From: Bacteroides neonati
GTDB taxonomy: Bacteria > Bacteroidota > Bacteroidia > Bacteroidales > Bacteroidaceae
DNA: 41,869 nt
Direction: 5' to 3'
Assembly (NCBI RefSeq): GCF_000499785.1
Contig: NZ_HG726023.1
Coordinates: 408,046 to 449,914, forward strand
This document shows positions 7,227 to 17,015 of this stretch, piece by piece. Below the pieces are notes generated by a model. It saw only the letters and a program-made list of their open reading frames with translations. It was not told where the DNA came from and searched no databases. The first letter of the stretch is position 1. The number at the start of each line of letters is the position of its first letter. A program made the position numbers and the translations under genes.

Positions 7227-9269
7227 CTACTCTAACCTACAATGGAAACTGTCGCTTAGGCTTCCTTTTCTGTCGGTAGTTACCACCCTGATTTCATTCT
7301 TACCGGACTTTAGATTGATATTGTTCCAAGTAAGAGTAGCATAAGCATCGGTTACCGCTTTGCCTTGGCTTTGTCCATTCACAAATAATTCGGCACCAGC
7401 AGCGGTAGTAAAGGCTTGGATTGTTTGTTCCTTTTTTTTGCGAATAATATTGCGTTTCCCAGATAGATGGATCATCGGTTCCTTTTTGTTCCAGTTGGCT
7501 TTATAGAAATAAAAGGCATCTTTGCGAACCTTACGGTCAAATGTAACCAATCCCTTATCATTGATTCCCGGACGATCACCTTCAGTGCGGTGTGCAGCTC
7601 CAAAGTCGAACATATTCCAAACAAAGCTTCCCCATATAAAGGGGCGAGAGCTAATCTCTTTCCAGTTTTCGATGTGATAGTATGTTTGCCAATTTTCGGG
7701 ATGCCACCATGCGGTAGGAACTGTTTTCGTTAGTGAGTCTTGCTGGTGATAAATACTGGCTCCTGCACCGTATTCACTGATACCAATACGTATGTCGGGG
7801 CGCGTTTTATGCATTTCGTCCAGCCATTTCCCTAAATGGGCAGGTGTGCCACCATACCATCCCTCATATTTGTTCCAGGCAATTAGGTCGGTAATAAAAT
7901 TTAAACTCCCCCCCTGATTACTGGCTGCCGTAGTAGGGCGCGTATTGTCTTCTTGCTTAGACAGCTCGTTTAGCTCTTTTACGTAGGCTACCGGATTGTC
8001 ACCAGGTTCTTTCAACTCGTTAAATATACCCCACATGCAGATCGACGGGTGATTGTAATGTTGCCGTATCAATTCTTTTAACTGCTCTTGACCATTGGTT
8101 CTAAAGGAGGGCTGGTCCACAAAGCCTTTATCGCCGTATCCACCTGGGCCGATGAAAGGAATTTCTGCCCACACAATAATCCCGTTACGATCCATCAAAT
8201 CGTAGAAATAGGTTGCTTGTGGATAATGAGCCAAACGAACGGCATTGACTCCCATCTCCAGCATAATGGCCAGATCTTCATCGTGGTGTTGTGGACGGAG
8301 TGCATTTCCTACCTCACTGCGGTCTTGGTGACGGCAAACACCATGTAAGGGGAGGTGTGTGCCATTCAAAAAGAAACCTTTATTGGAATCTATATGATAG
8401 AAACGTAGTCCTAACGGCTGAGTTATTTGGTCAATTACTTCTCCGTTGTGGCTAATGGTTACTTCCGCCCGATACAGAAAAGGATCTTGTCGTCCATTCC
8501 ATAAATGAGGGGTCTGCAACTCTAGTGTAATTTCTTCTTTACTTATAGTCTTGGCCGCTAATTGTACACTGCGGTTACTCTCGGTTACGATCTTAGAACC
8601 ATCGAATAATCGTAGCTTGACTTCAAGCTTTTTGCTATTGCTTGCACCGTTCGACAAGTCTATTTCTGTACGCACACGAGCAAACTGTTTGCTCACACTA
8701 TCTTGAATTAGTTTAACTCCGGGTGCAGCATAGTTGAGAGGTGAGATACATACCTCTTCGGTGACGAGTAAATATACATTACGGTAAATTCCTCCGTAGA
8801 AGTTGAAATCGCCTACCAACGGCATGATATCTAATTGTTCGCCGTTATTGACACGTACTAGGATAGAGTTCTCTTTTCCATAGGTTACTCGATCCGTAAT
8901 CTCGAAGGTGAATGCGCCGTAACCTCCCCGATGTTCGCCTACGTGCGTACCGTTTATAAAAAGATTGGCTACAGTGTTGACGCCTTCAAAGCGAAGAAAT
9001 AACCGTTTCCCTTTCCAGTCTGGGGATACAAACAGTGGCTTTTCATAATTACCTATCCCTCTTTTGTAATCGGTTTTACCGCTTAGGGCATCTTGTGCAT
9101 TCCAAGTATGAGGTAGGTTAACACGTTCGGTTTGATTCGATTTAACTTGGTGGGAAAATCGAAACTGCCAATTGTCATTTAATAGAATGGTGTTTCGTTG
9201 GGCATGCAAATCTACCGTTGTATAAAAGAATAACAGGCAAATTGTTACTATGTACATTTGTTTCATCAT
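7227..9269 (-). CDS. Glycoside hydrolase family 2 enzyme (beta-galactosidase/glucuronidase-like)
   Basis: This 680-residue exported hydrolase begins with a signal peptide ending near LHAQ. Domains in order: sugar-binding jelly roll (about 25-185; NLPHTWN, RGIGNYEK, GGYGAFTFEIT), Ig-like domain (about 195-300), TIM barrel (about 300-600; GVCRHQDRSEVG, VNAVRLAHYP), and a C-terminal DUF4982-like beta domain (about 610-680). The acid/base Glu418 is in WGIFNEL and the nucleophile Glu499 is in ISEYGAGA. GH2 members cleave beta-galactosides, glucuronides or mannosides by retention; the exact specificity cannot be read by eye. It lies downstream of the hybrid sensor gene and belongs to the SusCD locus. 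Confidence 0.9.
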   Translation of the reverse strand: MMKQMYIVTICLLFFYTTVDLHAQRNTILLNDNWQFRFSHQVKSNQTERVNLPHTWNAQDALSGKTDYKRGIGNYEKPLFVSPDWKGKRLFLRFEGVNTVANLFINGTHVGEHRGGYGAFTFEITDRVTYGKENSILVRVNNGEQLDIMPLVGDFNFYGGIYRNVYLLVTEEVCISPLNYAAPGVKLIQDSVSKQFARVRTEIDLSNGASNSKKLEVKLRLFDGSKIVTESNRSVQLAAKTISKEEITLELQTPHLWNGRQDPFLYRAEVTISHNGEVIDQITQPLGLRFYHIDSNKGFFLNGTHLPLHGVCRHQDRSEVGNALRPQHHDEDLAIMLEMGVNAVRLAHYPQATYFYDLMDRNGIIVWAEIPFIGPGGYGDKGFVDQPSFRTNGQEQLKELIRQHYNHPSICMWGIFNELKEPGDNPVAYVKELNELSKQEDNTRPTTAASNQGGSLNFITDLIAWNKYEGWYGGTPAHLGKWLDEMHKTRPDIRIGISEYGAGASIYHQQDSLTKTVPTAWWHPENWQTYYHIENWKEISSRPFIWGSFVWNMFDFGAAHRTEGDRPGINDKGLVTFDRKVRKDAFYFYKANWNKKEPMIHLSGKRNIIRKKKEQTIQAFTTAAGAELFVNGQSQGKAVTDAYATLTWNNINLKSGKNEIRVVTTDRKGSLSDSFHCRLE

Positions 9270-9299
9270 GTATGGATGTTAAATTAAAAATAATAGCCA

Positions 9300-9307
9300 C
9301 AAAAATA
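9300..9307 (-). promoter_or_regulatory. Candidate -7 box for the GH2 gene
   Basis: On the minus strand the sequence is TATTTTTG, matching TAnnTTTG, 31 bases before the GH2 start. It lies in the 105-base gap after the hybrid sensor gene, which suggests separate transcription of the hydrolase. No good -33 element is visible. Confidence 0.45.
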
Positions 9308-9374
9308 TTGCTAAAGGTCTTACACTAATAGGCGAATAATCCGTTAAAATGGTAAATAAGTACTATAATAATGT

Positions 9375-12300
9375 TTATATATCTTCCGACGGTGTATTTA
9401 ACTGTGTTTTTCGGTATTGCAGAGGAGTGATTCCATACATTTTCTTGAAGCGTTTAATAAAATAAGGTGGGTCATTAAATCCCAATGTGGTGGCGATAGT
9501 GTTGATTGGCATTTGTGGCTTTTCAATGATTAAAGAAAGGCTTTTCTTTAATCGTATACCGGTGATGAAATCATTGGGTGTTTGCCCGGTTAATCCTTTG
9601 ATTTTGCTGAATAAATTCGTTCGTCCTAGACACATTTCTTGTGCAAACATATCGATATTAAACTGTTCGTTACTTATGTTTTTTTCGATGATGGCGATTG
9701 CCTTTTCCAATAACTCTTGGTCGTATGCATTTCCTGCAAGAGTTTGGGGTTGTACTTCTGCACTTTTAAAGAATTGTGATTGCAACAATCTACGGCTATT
9801 GATAAGGTTATTGCATCGTATAATAAGTATTTTATTGTTGAAAGGTTTTGATATGTAATCATCTGCACCCGTTTGTAATCCTTCGATGGTATGCTCGATT
9901 GTTGAACGGGCTGTAAGCAAGACCACAGGGATGTGGCAGGTTTTTACATTGTTTTTAATTTTGCGGCACATTTCTGTTCCGGTCATTTGTGGCATCATTA
10001 CGTCTGTCAGTACGATGTCGGGTTGTAGGTGAATGGCTTTTTCATATCCCTCCAAACCATTTGTAGCTGTATGTATCGTGTAGATCGGAGTAAACATTTC
10101 AACTAAAACTTGTAGTAGCTCTTTGTTATCCTCAACGATAAGTATTGATACCTTCTGTGAGGTAGCAGTTTCATTTTGTACCTCTTTGATTTCGGTTATA
10201 AAATGGTGCTCGATCGTTGAAAGGTTCAGCTGCAATTCCGATGCTTCTTGTTCGCATGTTATGATCTTGTTCTTATCGAAATGTGTGCGTCCCAGCATCA
10301 GAGTAACCTTAAAAGTGCTGCCTGCGCCTAGTTCGCTTTGAACGGATATCGTTCCTTTGTGTTCCTCTACAATTCCTTTGGATAGAGAGAGTCCAATACC
10401 CGTACCTTGATTGATGGAAGATGTAGAGATGGTTCCTTCGACCTGAAAAAACGGATTGAATATCTGCTCGATATTTTCTTGACTAATACCGATCCCACTA
10501 TCTTTGATTTTGATTACGACTGTATCCTCTATGTGCTCGACTGAAATGGAAATCTCTCCTTTTTCCGGAGTAAATTTGAATGCATTGGATAATAGATTAT
10601 AAAATACTTTTTCCATTTGGCTGAGATCGAACCAAACTCTTATGTCTTCTTCCGTGTGGATAAAAGAAAAACGTATGTGTTTACTTTGACTATATTCTTG
10701 AAACATTCCTACAATAGCATTTAAAAAGACAATGATATTTTGTTCATGTATCTTTAACTTCATGTATCCTTGTTCTTGTTTCCTAAAATCGAGTAACTCA
10801 TTGATCAGCATTTTCATTTTTTCGGCATTCTTTAGTATGTGAACCAAGCGATTGTGTACACTTTGCTGAATACTATCTATCTGAAGCATAGATTCCAGTT
10901 GTGAAATGATTAGTGTGATAGGAGTTCTGAACTCATGTGATACGTTAGTGAAGAAGTTAAGTTTAATCTGGCTGAGCTCCTCCATGCGTTTTTGTTCTCT
11001 TGTGGCATAAGCGAGCGATGCCTTTAGCTGTAATTTTGATATATAATTAGCTAGTAAGGTGTAAAAAATGCTTGCAAATGTAATGAAGTAAAATAAATAA
11101 GCATACCATCTTAAATAAATGGGGGGAAGAATGATGATGTTAAGTTGTGTCGTAGCGATGGTTTCGCTACTCGAGTCATTATTGCTTGTTCGTATATGTA
11201 GGGTATAGTTACCGGCTGTCAGATTGGTATAAGTAATTAGGTTTCTCGCATTGGCCTTGACCCACTCTTTATCAAACCCTTCGAGTTTGTAATAGACAGT
11301 CGGCTGGATCGATCTGATGTAGTTAGTCAATGCAAATTCGACCGAAAACACAGAATGACTATGGTTTAATGTAATTTCTTTCGTAAAGGGGAGAGCTTGC
11401 TTCAATATTGCTTCGCTACTGGGTACTACGAGGGTGTTGTTTACATATAAATTAGTGAGGTTGATATCATATTTTTGAGGTTTTATCTCTAAATCCTTTT
11501 CATTTAATATCACCAGTCCATTGACGCTACAAACAATAATTTCGTTCTTACGGGTTATAAACAGGCTACTTTCGTTGAGGGAAGCAAAAGGGAAATAGTT
11601 CTTATTGTTGTAATTAGTGAAAAAAAGATTTTGAGTGTCAAACTTAGAGATCCCCTTATTGGTTGCGATGAGTAAGCACCCTGATGCGGCTTGGTTGATA
11701 TCTAATATGTAATCGTCGATTAATTGTGAATTCTGGGTATGATAATGAGTGAAATCGTCGGTTTTGGGATGATATAGGCTCAGTCCATTGCCCGATGATC
11801 CAATCCACAGACGGCCTTGTTTGTCTTCAAAGAATGTATTAGAAAAACAGTAGCCGATACTTCTGGGATTTGAAGGGTTATAAATATAGCGAGTCAGTTG
11901 CTCTTTCTTTAAATCGTATCGATACATAGAAGAGACAGTCGAAAACCAGAGTTGATCTTTAGAGTCAATGAACATATCCCATATCTGTTGGTTTTGCAGT
12001 TTATCAATGTTGGTGGGTGATAAAGATGCCCATTTCTTTGTTTTTCGATTGTATTTTACAATCGAATTATGTGTTCCTAAATATAGGTCATCCTGATAGG
12101 GAACTATACATCTTACATAATCATTATTTAAAGGATTATCTCCAATCTTTATTCGTTCAAAACGTCGAGTACTAAGGTCGTAGCGGTTAAGCCCTCCCAT
12201 GTGAGTTCCCAACCAGAGAGCTTTGTTCTTTTCATCCAGATAGATTGATTTGATATTATTTGAAGAGATGGAACCGCTTTTTTTAGGGTCATGTGTGTAT

Positions 12301-13412
12301 GAGGTGAACTTATTCTTTTTTCTGTCGAAATAATTTAGCCCCCCATTTTCTGTGCATATCCAGAGATTGTTCTCCCGATCTTCGGCTATATTGCCAATCA
12401 CAGATCCACTCAACCCATTCTTATCTCCTTTTACCCGGTAATATTGTTTAAAAGAGTAGGCTGGATTCAGGATATCGACTCCACCAAAGAAAGTACCGAT
12501 CCATAAAGTGCCTTGTCGATCATTGGTTATACTCCATACCGATGAATTTCCGATACTATAAGGGTCATCTATGGTGTGATCAAAGTTGCTAAACTCACCT
12601 GTTCGGCTATTGAGGCGGTCAACACCTTTAAAAGTTCCTATCCAGTAATCTCCTAAATTATCTAAGCAGACGGCTCTGACATAATTATCAGACAACGATT
12701 TTGGGTTGTTAGGATCGTTTTTGAAATGGGTAATCTGCTGTTTCGTGTCGATTTTAAAGAGTCCGTCGCGTAGCGTGCCTATCCAGCAGTTGGTGTATTT
12801 GTCTATGTATAGACATACTACATGTACACCAGGTAAGAGATTGGACTTCTTTTTATGTTGGTCAATAATGTACACGCCGTTGGAGGTTGTGCCGATATAG
12901 AGCTTTCCATCGGGAGCTTCTTTGATACACCCGATATCATTGTAGCCAAGTTTCAGATATGTTTTGAGGGTTAGAGTTTTGGGATCTAAATATTTAATAT
13001 CTTGATTCTCGATTACCCATAGGCGGTCAGTACCGTATGTGATACAATCGACTCCTTTTTTTAGGATCGGTTTCATTTGCAATGTTTTTAGATCGTACAT
13101 TACAAGTCCCGCCATACACCATATATATACATGTCCTTTTTGATCGCCGCAAACATATTGCATATTGCTCCCTAGGAGCCCGACACTATCTCCTACGCTG
13201 GGACGAAATACTTCTATCTTGTTCCCGTCATACAGATTTAGGCCATCGCGAGTAGCTATCCATATTCTGTTTAGTTCGTCCTGATAAGTCGAGTAAACGG
13301 TAGCTTGTGAAAGTCCGTCTTCGACTCTAAGATGATTAAATAATAATCCTTGAGCAAGTAAGTTGTGGCCTAAACAAGAAAATAACATAAAAAGAAAGAG
13401 GGTGTTTTTCAT
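9375..13412 (-). CDS. Hybrid two-component system sensor/regulator (HTCS)
   Basis: This 1345-residue single-chain regulator combines sensing and DNA binding. A signal peptide (ending NLLAQ) leads into two periplasmic beta-propellers of reg_prop repeats (about 20-650; recurring LWIGT-type motifs). A Y_Y_Y Ig-like domain follows (about 690-760; YYKLEGFDKEW), then one membrane helix (about 769-790). Next come HisKA with phospho-accepting His826 in NVSHEFRTP, an HATPase domain (DSGIGIS, GTGIGLSLSKGIVEEH), a receiver with Asp1137 (LTDVMMPQMTG) and a C-terminal AraC DNA-binding domain (about 1240-1335; IATTLGFNDPPYFIKRFKK). In Bacteroides such proteins bind an oligosaccharide in the periplasm and activate the adjacent susCD and hydrolase genes. 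Here it is divergent from SusC and upstream of GH2. Confidence 0.95.
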   Translation of the reverse strand: MKNTLFLFMLFSCLGHNLLAQGLLFNHLRVEDGLSQATVYSTYQDELNRIWIATRDGLNLYDGNKIEVFRPSVGDSVGLLGSNMQYVCGDQKGHVYIWCMAGLVMYDLKTLQMKPILKKGVDCITYGTDRLWVIENQDIKYLDPKTLTLKTYLKLGYNDIGCIKEAPDGKLYIGTTSNGVYIIDQHKKKSNLLPGVHVVCLYIDKYTNCWIGTLRDGLFKIDTKQQITHFKNDPNNPKSLSDNYVRAVCLDNLGDYWIGTFKGVDRLNSRTGEFSNFDHTIDDPYSIGNSSVWSITNDRQGTLWIGTFFGGVDILNPAYSFKQYYRVKGDKNGLSGSVIGNIAEDRENNLWICTENGGLNYFDRKKNKFTSYTHDPKKSGSISSNNIKSIYLDEKNKALWLGTHMGGLNRYDLSTRRFERIKIGDNPLNNDYVRCIVPYQDDLYLGTHNSIVKYNRKTKKWASLSPTNIDKLQNQQIWDMFIDSKDQLWFSTVSSMYRYDLKKEQLTRYIYNPSNPRSIGYCFSNTFFEDKQGRLWIGSSGNGLSLYHPKTDDFTHYHTQNSQLIDDYILDINQAASGCLLIATNKGISKFDTQNLFFTNYNNKNYFPFASLNESSLFITRKNEIIVCSVNGLVILNEKDLEIKPQKYDINLTNLYVNNTLVVPSSEAILKQALPFTKEITLNHSHSVFSVEFALTNYIRSIQPTVYYKLEGFDKEWVKANARNLITYTNLTAGNYTLHIRTSNNDSSSETIATTQLNIIILPPIYLRWYAYLFYFITFASIFYTLLANYISKLQLKASLAYATREQKRMEELSQIKLNFFTNVSHEFRTPITLIISQLESMLQIDSIQQSVHNRLVHILKNAEKMKMLINELLDFRKQEQGYMKLKIHEQNIIVFLNAIVGMFQEYSQSKHIRFSFIHTEEDIRVWFDLSQMEKVFYNLLSNAFKFTPEKGEISISVEHIEDTVVIKIKDSGIGISQENIEQIFNPFFQVEGTISTSSINQGTGIGLSLSKGIVEEHKGTISVQSELGAGSTFKVTLMLGRTHFDKNKIITCEQEASELQLNLSTIEHHFITEIKEVQNETATSQKVSILIVEDNKELLQVLVEMFTPIYTIHTATNGLEGYEKAIHLQPDIVLTDVMMPQMTGTEMCRKIKNNVKTCHIPVVLLTARSTIEHTIEGLQTGADDYISKPFNNKILIIRCNNLINSRRLLQSQFFKSAEVQPQTLAGNAYDQELLEKAIAIIEKNISNEQFNIDMFAQEMCLGRTNLFSKIKGLTGQTPNDFITGIRLKKSLSLIIEKPQMPINTIATTLGFNDPPYFIKRFKKMYGITPLQYRKTQLNTPSEDI

Positions 13413-13771
13413 AATAAAATCTCCTTTGGGATATGACGTCGGACCATTAATTGGTGTTTTGCTGTATTGTGATATTGATTAAATACAAAATTAATATAAT
13501 CAGTGTTTACTTGTATACTTTGTAGTCGTTTTTTGAAAGAGGAGTTTGTGAGAATAGTACTGTTTTGTATAAAAGTCCTTTTTTTCTGTACGAATTACAT
13601 GTTGTGGAGGTTGTTCTTGCCTTTACCTTTGTCGTTGTAATTATGAAGTATGTGTAATCTAAAACAAATGCGTATGAAATAAACATTAAATTCAAGTGTT
13701 ATAATAAATCCTAAGTTAGTAGGAGAGCGAATTAAAAACATTTATCTAATAAGTATGAATAAAAAAACAAG
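13413..13771. promoter_or_regulatory. Divergent control region between HTCS and SusC
   Basis: This 359-base AT-rich gap separates the HTCS gene (minus) and the SusC gene (plus). It must contain both promoters and probably the HTCS target site. A minus-strand TAATTTTG at 13486-13493 is a weak candidate -7 box for the HTCS gene. The plus-strand SusC promoter is listed separately. A short frame from the ATG at 13755 (MNKKTRWQDSF) stops after 15 codons. Confidence 0.5.
13601..13631 (+). promoter_or_regulatory. Candidate SusC/SusD promoter
   Basis: GTTG at 13601-13604, a 19-base spacer and TACCTTTG at 13624-13631 fit the Bacteroides arrangement TTTG-N19-21-TAnnTTTG with one mismatch in the first box. 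This predicts a 5' leader of about 130 bases before SusC, long enough for post-transcriptional control. Confidence 0.6.
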
Positions 13772-16700
13772 ATGGCAGGATTCATTCTTTGCCTACCACT
13801 GAAAAACCATTTCACTAAGCTGGCACTAATATGGGTAATGGGATTAAATCCGATCACCTCTTCTGTTGTAAGTGCAGCAATTACATCTGAAAATGAGTCT
13901 GGAATTGTTCAGCAGGACACACGTAAAATTCAAGGTATAGTAAAGGATGCTTTGGGCGAACCTGTCATTGGTGCGAATGTTCTTGTGAAAGGAACGACCA
14001 ATGGTGTGATCACTGATCTGAACGGACACTTTTCTCTGTCTGTACCTAATAATGCTGTGTTAATTGTTTCCTATATAGGTTTCTTAAATACAGAATTAGT
14101 AGTAGGTAGTCGAAACGATCTGAATATTACACTCAAGGAGGACACCAAAACATTGGAAGAAGTCGTTGTAGTGGGATATGGCACGCAAAAGAAGGTTAAT
14201 CTCTCTGGAGCTGTGTCGTCAGTCAATGTGTCAGATATGACTGAAAGTAGGCCGGTGACCAACATTTCTTCGGCTTTGGCCGGACTAGCTGCTGGTGTTT
14301 ATGTTAACTCTGGCAATAATAAACCTTCAAACAATGGTAATGCGTCGATTACAGTGCGTGGACAGGGTACATTAAACAACTCTTCTCCCTTGGTTATTAT
14401 CGATGGTGTAGAGGGTAGTATGAGCTCTATTAGTCCACAAGACGTAGAGAATATTTCTGTATTGAAAGATGCAGCCTCTGCATCCATCTACGGTTCACGT
14501 GCGGCGAATGGTGTTATCCTAATTACCACGAAAAAAGGAAAGTCGGGAAAAATAACACTCGATTATAATGGTTATATTTCGTTTGAATCGATTCGTGACA
14601 ATGTGAATATGGTAAGTAATTATGCCAATTATATGGAATATATGAATGAAGCATCGCGAAACAGCGAGAGAGTTGAGCCTTATTCTAAAAAAATGATAGA
14701 CCTATGGCGAAGTAATGAGAATAATCCGAATAAATTGTTGTATCCTAATACGGATTTGATGGATATTTTTGAAGTGGGAGTATCTCAGCAGCACAATATG
14801 TCTGTCAGTGGGGGAAATGAAAAGGTGACTTTCTTCACTTCTTTTAATTATTTGAAAAATCCCGGTGTATTAATTAATTCTGGACATGAACGATATAATT
14901 TGCGTTCGAATGTTGATGTGAAAGTGAATAACTGGTTGAAAGTAGGAACGAACTTGAGCGGCTATACTTCTTCTTCTGATGCAACAGCAGCCCCATATCC
15001 TGGTGAAGATGGTGATTTTGTGGATCGCGCATTTAATTATATGGGCTGTCTTCCTGGTACTCCGCTCATGGATGATCAAGGAAGATTAGGCGTCAATATG
15101 AATCCGGAGGAAAATCCTCAGAGTATTAATAGCCCTTACTTTCGACTTCGCAGCATTGAAGGAAATGTAAAAACAAATAATATAAAAGCTCGCTTATATG
15201 GAATGTTGAATCCCTTTAAAGGTTTAACCGTGCAGGGATCTTATGTCTATGAATTCTATGATAATAGTATTAATACAAAGCCTGTAGCCGTTCCTCAATA
15301 CGATTTTTTAAACGATAAACTTTTTTCGGATGGACAAATACGAACAAATGTATATAATGCCAATGAAAAGCGAATTCGTAATTTTATGGATGCCACTGCC
15401 TTGTATGAAACTAGTCTGATCAATGATAAATTAGATCTAGGAATGATGATTGGAGCTAGTCAGGAGCAGTTTAGACAAGAGTCGTTTGGTGTAACACGTT
15501 ACGACTTGATAGACCCTTCGCTATCTGTGATAGATGGAGCAGTTGGACCTTCTGAATCGGACGGGAATGCAAAAGAATGGGCTATGCGTTCATTTTTTGC
15601 TCGATTGAACCTGTCATGGGATAGTCGATATCTGTTAGAAGTAAACTTCCGTGGCGATGGATCTTCCCGCTTTCTTAAGGGTAATCGTTGGGGCTATTTC
15701 CCTTCTTTCTCTGGTGCCTGGCGTGTTTCAGAAGAGGCATTTATGAAGGGAGTTCGTTGGTTGGATAATCTGAAAGTAAGAGCCTCTTATGGTTCGTTGG
15801 GAAACAATGCTTTGGGTAATAACAAAGACTTGGACGGTAACTATATGGCTCAATCTCTTTACTCTTCATCTAATTATGTTTTGGGTAGAGCCTTGGCTAT
15901 GGGATTATCTCAAACTGCGTTGGCTAATGCGGCTCTTACTTGGGAAAGTACGTATGTAACCAATTTAGGCTTTGATTTTGGATTGTTGAACAATAGACTA
16001 TCTGGAACAATCGATATTTTTAAGAAACGTACAGAAGGCATTTTAATCAATCTTCCTGCACCCATGGTGGTGGGAAATGCAACTATACCCCGCCAGAATG
16101 CAGCACAAGTAACTAATAAAGGTATCGAACTGACACTTAATTGGAATGATAAAATAGGGAAAGATTTTACCTATAGTATCGGAGGCAATTTTTCTTATAT
16201 AAGAAACAATGTAGATAAATTCCGTGGAGATGTACCTGCTTATTCCGGTGATCAAATGATTCTAGAAGGATACCCTATCAATGTAAAGTATTTATATAAG
16301 GTAGATCGTATCATACAGTCAGATGCAGATTTAGCAATAGTGCAGAACATGCTTGATAATGCCCCTGTCGATGAAAACGGGAAAAAGATGACTGTTTTCC
16401 CGTATGGTACTCCTGGCAAAGGTGATCTGTTATACAGGGACTTAGATAATAATGGCATTATTGACGATAAAGATAGAGAAGTGATGGGACACGGTGCTTC
16501 TCCGACTATTACGTACGGGATGAACCTGGCGGCTTCATGGAAAGGATTTGACTTTTCTATGCTTCTTCAGGGAGTAGCTGATATTCAATCTTCATATAGA
16601 ACAAGTTTGTTTACAACCAATGTTTTGTGGGGAGGTTCACTAAATCAAGATATTGTGGATGGAAGATGGTATGAGGGTAGAACTACGCCAGCCGAATACC

Positions 16701-16972
16701 CCCGTTTGTTAGCTAATTCAGAACAACGTAATATGCTTAATTCTGATTTTTGGGTGATGAGCAAAGCGTACCTGAAAATTCGTAATATTCAATTAGGATA
16801 TTCGTTGCCTAAAAACTGGATAAGTAGCATTTTTGCAGAACGAGTTCGTATTTATGGATCACTGGAAAACTTTTTTACGTTTACCTCATACAAAGGCTTT
16901 GATCCAGAAGTTGCTGGTGTGGGTTATCCGAGTTTAAAACAAGCTGTAGTAGGGCTTAATGTCACTTTTTAA
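13772..16972 (+). CDS. SusC-family TonB-dependent outer-membrane transporter
   Basis: This 1066-residue protein imports oligosaccharides across the outer membrane using TonB energy. After a signal-like stretch (about 12-36) comes a carboxypeptidase-D regulatory-like domain (52-125; IQGIVKDALGEPVIGANV), a TonB-box region (about 128-138; LEEVVVVGYGTQ), the plug with the SusC/RagA signature SIYGSRAANGVILITTKKG, and a beta-barrel ending in VVGLNVTF. The ATG at 13772 is the first in frame; an upstream TAA at 13760 blocks extension. A better-placed ATG at 13755 is in another frame and would join this one with one more A in a 7-A run. SusD follows after 43 bases. Confidence 0.95.
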   Translation: MAGFILCLPLKNHFTKLALIWVMGLNPITSSVVSAAITSENESGIVQQDTRKIQGIVKDALGEPVIGANVLVKGTTNGVITDLNGHFSLSVPNNAVLIVSYIGFLNTELVVGSRNDLNITLKEDTKTLEEVVVVGYGTQKKVNLSGAVSSVNVSDMTESRPVTNISSALAGLAAGVYVNSGNNKPSNNGNASITVRGQGTLNNSSPLVIIDGVEGSMSSISPQDVENISVLKDAASASIYGSRAANGVILITTKKGKSGKITLDYNGYISFESIRDNVNMVSNYANYMEYMNEASRNSERVEPYSKKMIDLWRSNENNPNKLLYPNTDLMDIFEVGVSQQHNMSVSGGNEKVTFFTSFNYLKNPGVLINSGHERYNLRSNVDVKVNNWLKVGTNLSGYTSSSDATAAPYPGEDGDFVDRAFNYMGCLPGTPLMDDQGRLGVNMNPEENPQSINSPYFRLRSIEGNVKTNNIKARLYGMLNPFKGLTVQGSYVYEFYDNSINTKPVAVPQYDFLNDKLFSDGQIRTNVYNANEKRIRNFMDATALYETSLINDKLDLGMMIGASQEQFRQESFGVTRYDLIDPSLSVIDGAVGPSESDGNAKEWAMRSFFARLNLSWDSRYLLEVNFRGDGSSRFLKGNRWGYFPSFSGAWRVSEEAFMKGVRWLDNLKVRASYGSLGNNALGNNKDLDGNYMAQSLYSSSNYVLGRALAMGLSQTALANAALTWESTYVTNLGFDFGLLNNRLSGTIDIFKKRTEGILINLPAPMVVGNATIPRQNAAQVTNKGIELTLNWNDKIGKDFTYSIGGNFSYIRNNVDKFRGDVPAYSGDQMILEGYPINVKYLYKVDRIIQSDADLAIVQNMLDNAPVDENGKKMTVFPYGTPGKGDLLYRDLDNNGIIDDKDREVMGHGASPTITYGMNLAASWKGFDFSMLLQGVADIQSSYRTSLFTTNVLWGGSLNQDIVDGRWYEGRTTPAEYPRLLANSEQRNMLNSDFWVMSKAYLKIRNIQLGYSLPKNWISSIFAERVRIYGSLENFFTFTSYKGFDPEVAGVGYPSLKQAVVGLNVTF

Positions 16973-17015
16973 TGACTCGTTTTATAGAGAGATTGATCAA
17001 ATAATAATTTAATAA

